Under the pieces are notes generated by a model that was not told where the DNA came from, made no database searches, and saw nothing but the letters and a program-made list of their open reading frames with translations. From Liolophura sinensis (Eukaryota > Mollusca > Polyplacophora > Chitonida > Chitonidae): DNA of 64,000 bases. Shown piece after piece: positions 35,745-49,100 of the stretch (the first letter of the stretch is position 1; the number at the start of each line of letters is the position of its first letter). The position numbers and the translations under genes were made by a program. The DNA is taken from positions 9,052,001 through 9,116,000 of the forward strand of contig NC_088300.1 in assembly GCF_032854445.1 (NCBI RefSeq), in the 5' to 3' direction.

Positions 35745-37129
35745 TAACTAACCAGGCGAAGGTACGTTATTACGCTTGCGCGCAGCCCCCTTTCATACAT
35801 CACAACAATCGTAAACTGATACGATCAGGCAATAGACTGATATTTGATCTAGGAAGCTGGTAAACAAGGCGTATAAATTTCACCTTAAGTTTGTCATTTT
35901 TCAATGTGATACGGTTTGCTTGATTCTGATTGAATCATTCACCTTACAGTGCCACTTAAGAGTTCTTGGCGAAGTTTGATTAATTTCTAAACAAAAAGAC
36001 ATAAGCGTTGGCATCAAAAGTGTCATTTTCATGGCGTTTTATGTGCTTATGACTTTTCACTTTCACGTATCGGTACCAATCAAATAGCCTACAGTAATTA
36101 GTTTTTTTTTCTTGTGACTAAAACATATTGAATATCGTGTGTATTTCTTTATAATATTTAAACAAAATGAGGAAAAAGGCTATTCTTTCAGTGGTCATTT
36201 CACTGTGTGGAGAAGCTAATGTAAAGTTAGTTTACATACTAATTTTTGAAACCGAAAAGAAATGTACCCCGGCATAGTTATTCTTAGCGTAAAGCCGGGG
36301 ATACACTTATCGGATTCCTTTGCGTGTAGGGACGAACATAATCGCCCGCCAAATGCGCCGACGATATTCCGCAGCATGGTTGCACACACTCTAAAAAGCA
36401 GATTTTTCCGTTGATCGTTGTCAGTAGGTTAAGTCGTGATCTATTAAAGCATGTGACAAAAACTAAATTTCACAGTTGAATACAATTCCATGTTGTTTTA
36501 CTGGTCAGCTGGGTCGTCTCGATCACCGAAACTGGCTGGAGCGGAAACACTACACGGACAGAGTGAAATCGCCCCTAGTATTTCTTTGCTATTATCTGAC
36601 ATGTTTAATACAAGCTCACGGACTCCAAAGGTCAAGCTTGTCTATTGCTGGCAGTGATGTAAAACGAAAAGTAGATGGCGAAGCATGCGCTGTAAGGAGT
36701 TTGAACCGAACCAGGGTAAAAGATACCAGGCGGTAATCATTAAATCAAATATTAGTCTGCTTAGTTTACATATTTACGACTTGTGCCAGAAATGGGAGTT
36801 GACGTTTCTCCACGCTGGATTGGCCGGGGGAGTGGCGCGTATTCTTGAAGCAGTCGATATCTAACTGAACGAAACCTGATGACTCAAACAGTCTGGGCCG
36901 GCGACGGGAACGGCCGGAAAAGCTTCTGTTGAAGCTATGTAACCTGAACTATGCTTGGAAGTCGTCTGCTGGCAGACATATCCACCGGATCTACTCACTG
37001 TCCAGCCCTGATTGGCGTATATATTCGACTGAAGCCTAGATTGTGATGTGTTGTGTTGTTATTATTTGGGAATCCTTAAAGTTCACGATTGCTGTGGTAA
37101 TTTGACCACTGAAAAGTCGAGTGTCAAAG
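35745..37129. promoter_or_regulatory. Head-to-head intergenic region, ZNF318-like and myosin genes
   Basis: The two start codons (35744 minus, 37130 plus) are 1.4 kb apart and divergent. The part nearest the myosin gene (about 36820-36960) is richer in CpG than its surroundings. A TATA-like GTATATATTC lies near 37017, about 110 bases before the myosin ATG. An 86-codon frame at 36476-36736 has no recognisable domain. Confidence 0.5.
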
Positions 37130-37157
37130 ATGCACCATCAAGGCCTCTCGGCACAAG
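37130..37157 (+). CDS. Myosin exon 1
   Basis: ATG encodes MHHQGLSAQ and ends CAAG|GTAATG, phase 1. It was chosen because it joins in frame to exon 2 and no in-frame ATG upstream of the motor is available there. The motor-proper homology starts only in exon 2, so this assignment is an inference. Confidence 0.55.
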
Positions 37158-40100
37158 GTAATGTATTGTCTCACTATCCAGCCACGAGAACTAAAAATAG
37201 ATGGCGCAGACAATTGGTTTGATTAATGAATCTGTGCGTACGTGATGCGTAATCGTATTTAACAGTAACAGAGGGCCTGCTACCCATCTCCTCCCGGGGC
37301 TACTGTCTCCGTGGCTGATGATGTTTGGGACAATTCTCAGCTTTTTCCCTTTCATTCTGAATCTGACATTTAATATGGTGCTAGCGCTGTCATGGTGTTA
37401 GTTGAACATTGAATGTTGAAGATAACTTTGAAGTTGCTAATCATCCCCCCCCCCAAAAAAAAACTCTTGAAATTTTAATTTTGTTAATTTAATTACTTTG
37501 TTGTCGGAAAATGAAAGTCACCCATTATGTAGTGGTGACAGTTGTCAGAAAAGCTGAGAATAATACTTTTTGAAATACATACATATAGGTATGATGATCA
37601 CATTTGCAATTTTTCATACATCTTCACCAATCATAAAATAAGCACAATTAGCATTTCAGGGGTCTTGCGAGTTTGTCCAGATATAGTGAGACAAGGTGAG
37701 CCTCTTGCTATCTAACGTAGGTAAAAGGTGTGATTTTACATTAGTTTAAAGATTGAATATAAATCCGTCTGTCAACTCACAGGTGCCATGGACACCTACT
37801 GTAAAATCACATCTTTTAGCTGCAATAGTTTGCCAGAGCCCCCACCTTTTCAGTTAAATCTGTGAGAACTTCAGAGAAATGCAGATTGGACTTATAAGCA
37901 TGACGTGGGAAACAGAGCCATTATTAGTGTTTCAGTTAACCCATAGACTAATTTTGGTTCAAAATGTAAGTTGCTCTGGGAGTTACCATGTGGTAGAGTG
38001 ACAGTAATTCAGTGAAGAATCTTCTTTACAATATGAACATCTGAGAAAGGGGTCATAAAGTAACATAGGCATCAACCTTTTCTTTTCAACTGTTGTTTCT
38101 CTTATTACAGGATTATTTTTCGGAAGTAAAGAATACAACTTTACTTGCTTATTGCATATTTGGGCAAAAATAATACTTTGTGTTAGTGTCCGTGTCACTG
38201 TGTATGTGTAGCATCCATTATAAATGGACAGCTGTATCCATCTATGCAGAGTTGACTTATCTGAGTGCCAGCATACAGCACGCATGTAGTGCTCTAACCA
38301 CAAACTACTTAAGCCAGCCTGGGGAGCTCCCACAAGTGAAGTGTGTGTGTAAAGTGAGCCTACCCTCTGTTTACACCATGTTACATGTTGTTTGTTTCCT
38401 TGTTACAGGCTGCCAGCCGGAAAATGGTGTCTGTGATATGATAGTCATTAGTGACATTGATGAAAAGGGAATAAACACTAATCTTAAAACCAGATACCAA
38501 CGAGATGAAATTTATGTATCCTTTTCCCAGAAGTTTGTCTGCCATTCATGGGACTCTGGTACTAGTGCTGGTACTAATTTTGAGTTTGTTTAATTTGTTG
38601 ATTTGGTGTGATGACAGTTTAAGTGTGTTAATAAAATGCAATACATTCAATATCTTTTCATGGTGATGTAAAAAGCGTATCAAGACAAATTAATTTTTTG
38701 GTATGATTAATTAATGTTAACAAATTTGGGGCACCCTCCCTGTCAGGCTTTAACACAATCGATGACACCAGTAAATTAGCCTTGCCCTTACATGCCTACA
38801 TTAAGTACACATATATTATTCCAACTTGTGATTTGTACATAGTACACCTATCATTATTATACTGTATATGAGACACACTACATATCATGTCATTGTGGCT
38901 AAAGCCTTAGTGTGCATGTAGCAGTAGAAATCCACTCGATTATCCAGTACTACTTTGACTTTATGAGGCGTTGTGGCAGCATTTGTAATTTTTGTCAGTT
39001 TGTATTGTTTGTTTTAGAATGGCTGGATAATTGTTGGTAAGAGACGGAGTTAATGTTAACTTTGGTGTTCATATGTTAGGATTGGTGCCAGTGTGACCAG
39101 GCAGGCACTGACCTCACCTTCATAGTGTATTTGTCAACTCAGCCTGGGTCACCAGCCCTTCTCTGTCCAGCCGTACCCTAACTGCCTTTGATTCTTTTTA
39201 TAGGTATCCTTACAAATCAAACTACTTATATTACTTCTCCTGACAGGTGCTGTCTTTCTTGGAGAGTGATTTATGGGTCAAAGTTTAAATTCTGATATCC
39301 ATGGTGTTAAGTTGATAAACCCTAACTGTACTGTCCCCAAACCAGCTAGTAGCCCTCAGGTTGACATAAGTCTTCTAATTCTGGACCAAAATATGTTTCT
39401 TTGCCTAAGAACAACAACAGACAAATAGCTGGGCTGGCCAAAGGACTCGGGGTATATTTATATGTTTATATTCAAAGGTTTATAGAACTTTCTCATACCA
39501 CGATGATTGAGACAGTTTATAGTATTTCCATTAGAAAGAAATTTTTAAAGGTTAAGCACACATGGAAGCACTTTTGACTCAGTTTTGTCATCACTAACTT
39601 TGGCAACCATGTTGAGTGCATGTTGAGGGCAGAGTGCAGATATTATCAACTGTGCTCAGCAGACCAGTGCGATGTGTGGACATACTAGTACATGGATCTT
39701 GTTATCTCACACTCCAGTGAATGGCTATAAAATAAGTACACCTGCACTATAACACTTACAGTTACCTTAACATGTAGCGCTTGTTCTCAGCTTTGAGGTT
39801 AACTGCATTTTCTTCATTCTCATGTCACAATATTGGGGCTTAAGGGCATATATTCAAATTTTCAGAAACTCGGAAAGCTTATCTGAGCTTTTTATGTGAG
39901 GAACACCCCTTCATGCAGTGTGAAAGTCGTATATCCTTGTCTAGAAAGTAATACTGCAGCCAAATAAACAAACTGTCTGTTTTGTCCAGTTGACATTTAA
40001 AGTCATTGATTTAGTCATTCCTTTACTTATGGGGCACGTCAGTTTGAAAAAAAAAAAAATTATTTTTTATTTTTCTGGAGAAATCAGCCAAATGGGCTGA

Positions 40101-43100
40101 AATTTGTAATTTTTAACAGAATTTAAGTACGCATGTACCAGATAGGTTTGAAATTTAGATTGAAGAGCATGTACAAGTAATTACAAGTAAGTAAAATGTG
40201 TAGGTAGAGTTAATTTTTTTCTATGTCAGCCATTTATGAAATTCTTTTTTTTCCCTAACCATATTTTCTTCCAGTTTATGTTTGTATATGTTGTATATAG
40301 ATAATATGTGTAATATTAACAGTTTTTTCTGGAACAGAGCACATTTATTTTGCCTATCCTCAATTGGGGTTTGACTCTAGCCTAACTGAGCAGCTTAGTT
40401 ATAATTACATGGGATGTATTTCCTGTTCCAGGAAGGAGTACATCAGTGTATTGGGTTCCGGAAGTATTGCTACATGTATTTATATTCACCATAGTTCAGA
40501 GCCTTGACCATGTTACATGTATTCACTGTAGTTCAGAGCCTTGACCACATCACATGTTTTCACGATAGTTCAGAGCCTTGACCACTTTACATGTATTCAC
40601 TGTAGTTTAGAGCCTTGACCACATTACATGTATTCACTGTAGTTCAGAGCCTTGACCACGTTACATGTATTCACCGTAGTTCAGAGCCTTGACCACGTTA
40701 CATGTATTCACCGTAGTTCAGATCCTTGACCCCGTTACATGTGTTCACCATAGTTCAGAGCCTTGACCACATTACATGTATTCACCGTAGTTCAGAGCCT
40801 TGACCACATTACATGTATTCACCATAGTTCAGAGCCTTGACCACATTACATGTATTCACTGTAGGTCAGAGCCTTGACCTCAGTACATGTATTCACCGTA
40901 ATTCAGAGCCTTGACCACATTACATTATTCTCAGAAAATCAAAGCCAAATAATAATTAACTTTTGTACTGTGCATGATAAGCTAAAGGGTTAATCAAAGT
41001 GATGCTAGGACTCTTCTCAGAATACTTCATCAGATGGAAATGTTATACATGCATATTGCTGATAGACATGAATTCTACCTGTCAGTGATGCAATATATGT
41101 ATGTTGTTAATGTCATTCAGTATATATATATATATATATTTTGCAAACCCCTCAGATTACAGGTTAACCCCTGACTTCAATTTGACCTCTGAATTCCATT
41201 TGATCTCTGAAGACCTCTGCCTAGACCTACACATTGACCTCAGACTGAAGCTTGACCTCAGACTACAGCTAGACCTCAAACTATAGCTAGACCTGATACT
41301 GCAGCTTGACCACTGACTACAGCTTGGCCACTGTGTAAAACACCAATCAAAATAAATAAATACAGCTTGACCACAGCCTGTAGTTTGACCTCAGACTATT
41401 CTTTGACCCCTGACTACAACACTATTGCTTGGCCTCAGACTACAGTTTGACCTATGACTACAGCTTGGCACCTGAATACTGCTTCACATCCGACATCAAA
41501 GCTGTCTGTGATTTTTTCTGTTTCAGTCCTCAAATAATGGATGTTTTTGGTAGACTGAATGATTTAGCTGTTTGGACACATTGATTTACTGATCAGTTAT
41601 CAGTGTGTGAATCTGTGAAAAGTTTGGTTTAAGTCATATTATTATGTGAATTTTGAATCTGTTAGTTCTGACAGCTTTGTGAGTAAAATGTGGACAAATG
41701 GACTTACATGCACTTATTGTAGTGTAATTGAAAAGGCTGGCTAGACTTTCATTAGGTTTTATACATTAGTTTCTGAGCTACATTGATATGTAAGTCATGA
41801 AGCTTTAAAACAAAAACTTTAGGATGTAGTTTCAGCAAGGAAGACAGCAGAATTTCACCGTATATTTCTTCAGTTATTTAATTGATTAGTGTTTGGATAT
41901 TTCATGGCCGGCATTATGGCAGAACCGTGAGGAAACCCCTGACCATCTGCAGGTTGCTGACAGACCTTCCCACTTATGGCCTGAGAGGCAACCAGCATGA
42001 GGTGGATTTGAACTCACAGTGACAACATTGATAAGAGGTTCCTGGTTCATTGTGCCGCATCCAGACCCCCTGGGGCCTCAAGGCCCCCGAATTTCTTGAT
42101 ATAACATCCTTTTAAATAGTAAAACTGAAACTGTTACGACTGTCGAACAGGGAACTTTGCGTATTATCAGAGCTTGATTAGGACAAAAGGTGCAAATTAA
42201 GGACACTATTTATTCTGCAAATTTGTGAAAGGTGAACTCTGCTCACATTAAACTCATTGATTAGCGTTTTATTAATTTCATGGCTTAAACAAAGAATGTA
42301 TATAGATTTTTCTTTATTGTGTTAGTTGTCCTGTTTGAACTTAAACGTGAAATAAGGTCAAGAGTTGGTGGTTGCAATACAAACTTACGGAATGTAAAAC
42401 TAGGAATTCTCTACTTCATATTCTGTGATAGAACACAGTGCTGAGTTTGAAAGGCTAGTTATCCATAGAGCTTTATAACAGTCTTCATTGTTCCTGTATA
42501 GTGTAAGGCCTTGTGAAAAAGCTTGATGTGTGGCATGTAAACCTTCCAGTATAAAGAATTGCACTGTGCAGTTTTTCAGTTTTATCATACATGTGTGTAC
42601 ATGTCAAGGCATGCTTGTATAAACGATACGTGCATAGATTCATATCGTGGCCCACAGCCCTATTCCTGGCTTATCATGTGAGAGATACACCTATGATTAT
42701 CAAAGGCATATCCTGGCCCACAGCCGTATTCCTGGCTTATCATGTGATACACCTATGCTTATCAAAGGCATATCCTGGCCCACAGCCCTATCCCTGGCCT
42801 ATCGTGTGAGAGATACACCTATGCTTATCACAGGCATATCCTGGCCCACAGCCTTAACCCAGGCTTATCATGTGAGAGATACACCGATGCTTATCAAAGG
42901 CATATCCTGGCCCACAGCCTTATTCCTGGCCTATCATGTGAGAGATACACCTATGCTTATCACAGGCATATCCTGGCCCACAGCCTTAACCCAGGCTTAT
43001 CATGTGAGAGATACACCTATGCTTATCACCGGCATATCCTGGCCCGCAACCTTATTCCTGGCCTATCATGTGAGAGATACACCTATGATTATCAAAGGCA

Positions 43101-46100
43101 TATCCTGGCCCACAACCTTATTCCTGGCCTATCATGTGAGAGATACACCTATGATTATCAAAGGCATATCCTGGCCCACAACCTTATTCCTGGCCTATTA
43201 TGTGAGAGATACACCTATGATTATCAAAGGCATATCCTGGCCCACAGCCCTATTCCTGGCCTATCATGTGAGAGATACACCTATGATTATCAAAGGCATA
43301 TCCTGGCCCACAGCCTTATTCCTGGCTTATCATGTGAGAGATACACCTATGCTTATCAAAGGCATATCCTGGCCCACAGCCCTATTCCTGGCTTATCATG
43401 TGAGAGATACACCTATGCTTATCAAAGGCATATCCTGGCCCACAACCCTATTCCTGGCTTATCATGTGAGAAATACACCTATGCTTATCAAAGGCATATC
43501 CTGGCCCACAGCCCTATTCCTGGCTTATCATGTGAGAGATACACCTATGCTTATCAAAGGCATATCCTGGCCCACAGCCTTATTCCTGGCCTATCATGTG
43601 AGAGATACACCTATGATTATCAAAGGCATATCCTGGCCCACAACCTTATTCCTGGCCTATCATGTGAGAGATACACCTATGCTTATCAAAGGCATATCCT
43701 GGCCCACAGCCCTATTCCTGGCTTATCATGTGAGAGATACACCTATGCTTATCAAAGGCATATCGTGGCCCACAGCCCTATTCCTGGCTTATCATGTGAG
43801 AGATACACCTATGCTTATCAAAGGCATATCCTGGCCCACAGCCCTATTCCTGGCTTATCATGTGAGAGATACACCTATGCTTATCAAAGGCATATCCTGG
43901 CCCACAGCCCTATTCCTGGCCTATCATGTGAGAGATACACCTATGATTATCAAAGGCATATCCTGGCCCACAACCTTATTCCTGGCCTATCATGTGAGAG
44001 ATACACCTATGCTTATCAAAGGCATATCCTGGCCCACAGCCCTATTTTTTGCTTATCATGTGAGAGATACACCTATGATTATCAAAGGCATATCCTGGCC
44101 CACAGCCCTATTCCTGGCTTATCATGTGAGAGATACACCTATGCTTATCAAAGGCATATCCTGGCCCACAGCCCTATTCCTGGCTTATCATGTGATACAC
44201 CTATGCTTATCAAAGGCATATCCTGGCCCACAACCCTATTCCTGGCTTATCATGTGATACACCTATGATTATCACAGGCATATCCTGGCCCACAGCCCTA
44301 TTCCTGGCCTATCATGTGAGAGATACACCTATGCTTATCAAAGGCATATCCTGGCCCACAGCCCTATTCCTGGCCTATCATGTGAGAGATACACCTATGA
44401 TTATCAAAGGCATATCCTGGCCCACAGCCCTATTCCTGGCTTATCATGTGAGAGATACACCTATGATTATCACAGGCATATCCTGGCCCACAACCTTATT
44501 CCTGGCCTATCATGTGAGAGATACACCTATGCTTATCAAAGGCATATCCTGGCCCACAGCCCTATTCCTGGCCTATCATGTGAGAGATACACCTATGATT
44601 ATCAAAGGCATATCCTGGCCCACAGCCCTATTCCTGGCTTATCATGTGAGAGATACACCTATGCTTATCAAAGGCATATCCTGGCCCACAGCCCTATTCC
44701 TGGCTTATCATGTGATACACCTATGCTTATCAAAGGCATATCCTGGCCCACAACCCTATTCCTGGCTTATCATGTGATACACCTATGATTATCACAGGCA
44801 TATCCTGGCCCACAGCCCTATTCCTGGCCTATCATGTGAGAGATACACCTATGCTTATCAAAGGCATATCCTGGCCCACAGCCCTATTCCTGGCCTATCA
44901 TGTGAGAGATACACCTATGATTATCAAAGGCATATCCTGGCCCACAGCCCTATTCCTGGCTTATCATGTGAGAGATACACCTATGCTTATCAAAGGCATA
45001 TCGTGGCCCACAGCCCTATTCCTGGCTTATCATGTGAGAGATACACCTATGATTATCAAAGGCATATCCTGGCCCACAACCTTATTCCTGGCTTATCATG
45101 TGAGAGATACACCTGTGCTTATCACAGGCATATCCTGGCCCACAGCCCTATTCCTGGCTTATCATGTGAGAGATACACCTATGATTATCAAAGGCATATC
45201 CTGGCCCACAACCTTATTCCTGGCTTATCATGTGAGAGATACACCTATGATTATCAAAGGCATATCCTGGCCCACAGCCCTATTCCTGGCCTATCATGTG
45301 AGAGATACACCTATGCTTATCACCGGCATATTCTGCATGCCTGCCCAGACCTCTCCACATGTTTCGCCTGTACATGAGTTAAAGGGCTGGAGAGACAGTG
45401 TCCCTGATGCTTAATGCTGGACCTCCCTGCCACACTGTCTTATCTCCCTGGTCCACACATCAAACTGAACAGACTCAGCTTTATGTTTACACACCCATTC
45501 CCTTTTTACTGGTAGTTGTGGCCAAAGTTTACACATCTCCACCTTTTGTTCTGCTGTCAAATAAACAAACACAATCAGAGGTCAGTATTCTAACAATATT
45601 TTGTACAGTTTCTGTGTTGTACTAGGTTTACACAGTATACATGAGGCTTTATGTATTCAGGATTATCTAACTTTGACTTGTTTAGACTTAATGAATTTAA
45701 TTCTTTGTTGAGTCTTTATCTTTCCTGACACACTTTAACAAACCTTACAATTGCTAGAGTACAAGAGTAAATCATGTGGCCCTTATTACCAGATACCTGA
45801 CAAACATCCTGCCGTAAAGCTGCAGCCTAAGCCACAGTTCAACAATGACCTCATTGGTTAAGGGCTTGATCAACAGTCACAGGAAACCAGTGCTTTATCT
45901 GTCAGAGCCAGTTCTGTTTTAAAAGGTCTATAACACTTAAATTATTATAACTGAAACATTATATGCCCTGAAGCATTCCTGAGAACAGATAATTAACAGA
46001 GGTTTTAAGTGTATTTATTTATTTATTTGATTGGTGTTTTATGCCATACTCTTATTTCACTTATACAACAGCGGCCAGCATTATGGTGGGAGGAAACTGG

Positions 46101-49100
46101 GCAGAGCCCGGGGGAAACCCACGACCATCCGCAGGCTGCTGAAAGACCTTCCCATGTACGACCGAAGAGTTTTGAAAGTAAATGTGGTCTGTCAGCAACC
46201 TGCGGATGGTTGTGGGATTGCCTCAGGCTCTGCCGGGTTTCCTCCCATAATGCTGGCTGGCAACTTATAAGTGAAATATTCTTGAGTACAGCGTAAAACA
46301 CCAATCAAAAAATATGTAAATAAACATAAATGTAAGTGTGATGGAGTGAGGGAGTTTCATATTGGCACATGAAAATTATGATCCTTAGATTCATGGTGAA
46401 AAACTTTATGTTCAGGGATTCCCAATTTCTTTTTGTTATGCAGTGAAACTACTTATTTTAGAGTTAGGAATGCATATCTCAGATTTTGGGATGTTTGAAT
46501 CTAATTTTGGGATGGTCATTACAGATGCGAAGATACTTATGTCATATTTAAGAGATAAAGTCTGGGAAAACTAATTTCAGATTGTAGAAATTCTTTAGAA
46601 AACCATTCTTGAATTGGAGCTCATCTCTAATTCCGGTGAAGGTGAAAAGGGACTGTTAAATGATGCATGTATGTGTCACAAGGAACACCATTACAGACCT
46701 TGATTATTGTGGACTCTCTCAGTCACACTTTATTAACTAGGGTGTATATAATATAACAGTTGTTAACAGTGTTATTTAGTCTTGTTAACATTACACCTTC
46801 ATAGCATAAATCTTACATTGCAATGCAGCAATGAAAAGCCATATGAGTTACAGTTGGAGGTGTCCTACAACACAAAACAAGGAACATTATCTTATACTTA
46901 ATTTACATTTTTAATAGGATAATTACATTAGAAAAAAGACTTAGTTTACAATATACATTTATCTAAACATAAGGGTCCTCACAGGCTTTTTCTACTTGAG
47001 CTTTGCTGTATTAGCAGTAGGTACACCAGCCTCCAGCAAGGGCAGGTTATCCTCACAACCAGTTCTGGATGGTTTGATTACAGCTTTAAGTCAGGAGGTG
47101 TAGAGAAATGTGATGGTTTACTCCAGGCATTAAGTTTTCTAGCTTTCTGTGTGAAACAGCAATGAAAGTAAAATAATGCAATAATATATTAAAGCATTAG
47201 TGCTCTGCATCATTATAATATAGTGTAGTACAGTTCAAAGCGATGGTCATGTGTATGTAGGCTATAGGTAATCTACACTAGCAAGGAACAGGTTACTACG
47301 TCAGTGTATATGTAGACTTTTGTGTGTTCAAGTGAGTATGTCACATGTAGCTGTTACACTGTCATGGATCCTAAACATGTGTATACATCCACTACAGTCT
47401 ACAAGTCAGTTTATCAGCCTTTCTTCCATTGCCCTTTTCCTCCCCCCCCCCCCATCCCCAATCCCACCTCCACCCCCTCCAGACAGAGGATACAGTTGAC
47501 CCTGCTCTCTTCACCCTGATGTTATCTGCAAGAGGGATATATATCCCTCTCAGCCCCCTTGGAGACAGTATTTAGGCCTCTGTTCTACTCCCATACAACC
47601 TCAAACCCCAGATTTCCTCCCTTGTTTGTTTTCACTTCAGCTGAGCAGTGCTAGAGAAGTTGGGATGTTTGTATCAAATATTTTCCTCCAGGTTGCCAAC
47701 CCCCTATAAACCTGTGATCTAACATTATGTTCTGCCAGCAACCCAGGGCCTTAGACACTTGTATGTATATCCAGCAGGAATAGAGGGCATGGGGTATAGA
47801 TAGATATATAATTCTAGGGCAGAAAATTTGGCTATTTTCAACTTTCAAGCTTTTCCAGCATTATTTGTGTTAAACAACAAAATTAAATTTTCGTTCTGAT
47901 ATTATGCATAGCCCGCTGTGACTATAAGACCATTGGTCATTGAGGTTGCAAGTGTGAATCCACCTCTGACTGAACTGCAGGCAAACATCACAGCTTTTCT
48001 CTACACTTACATGTAGTCTGACATACTGTATGTCATCCACCAAAGTCAGGAGGTATGTCAGGTTACTGGTACCTGCTGACAGTCAGGAGGTTTGTCAGGT
48101 TACTGGTACTTGCTGACAGTCAGGAGGTTTGTCAGGTTACTGGTACCTGCTGACAGTCAGGAGGTTTGTCAGGTTACTGGTACTTGCTGACAGTCAGAAG
48201 GTTTGTCAGGTTACTGGTACCTGCTGACAGTCAGGAGGTTTGTCAGGTTACTGGTACTTGCTGACAGTCAGGAGGTTTGTCAGGTTACTGGTACCTGCTG
48301 ACAGTCAGGAGGTTTGTCAGGTTACTGGTACCTGCTGACAGTCAGGAGGTTTGTCAGGTTACTGGTACATGCTGACAGTCAGAAGGTTTGTCAGGTTACT
48401 GGTACATGCTGACAGTCAGAAGGTTTGTCAGGTTACTGGTACCTGCTGACAGTCAGAAGGTTTGTCAGGTTACTGGTACATGCTGACAGTCAGAAGGTTT
48501 GTCAGGTTACTGGTACTTGCTGACAGTCAGAAGGTTTGTCAGGTTACTGGTACATGCTGACAGTCAGAAGGTTTGTCAGGTTACTGGTACATGTTGACTG
48601 TCAGAAGGTTTGTCAGGTTACTGGTACATGCTGACAGTCAGAGGGTTTGTCAGGTTACTGGTACATGCTGACAGTCAGAAGGTTTGTCAAGTTACTGGTA
48701 CCTGCTGACAGTCGGGGACTGATTCCACCTAGCCATTTCTGTCTTAAGTCAAAGCTTAAAACCTCTTTATAATGCTTAGTTTTTGGTTCTGGGAGCAAAC
48801 ATTTGGACACTTTTTATCTTTTAGCTAATACTGATGAGGTGGACAAAAGTTTCATTCCTAAAGCTGAAAAATAGGCTTTATAATCGTACATGTATTTAAA
48901 TTTTTTGACTTAAATCAGAAGTGGCTTTGCGGAATCGTCCCCTGGTGTGCTCGTGGCACTGACTTTTCCTCCACCCATGAAGTAGACAGCTGTCATGTAA
49001 GTCAGTGAGAAATGCAGTGTGTGTGTGAAATGATGTACTATGTATGAAAATACTTGATAAGGGTTGAAATTATTTCTTTTAATAATTGTTTATTTATTTA

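Noticed and set aside
36476-36736. 86-codon frame upstream of the myosin start
   Set aside because: No recognisable domain and it lies in the putative promoter region.
42647-44257. 536-codon open frame
   Set aside because: It is the 66-bp minisatellite read in frame; unit length divisible by three and two stop-free frames explain it without coding.
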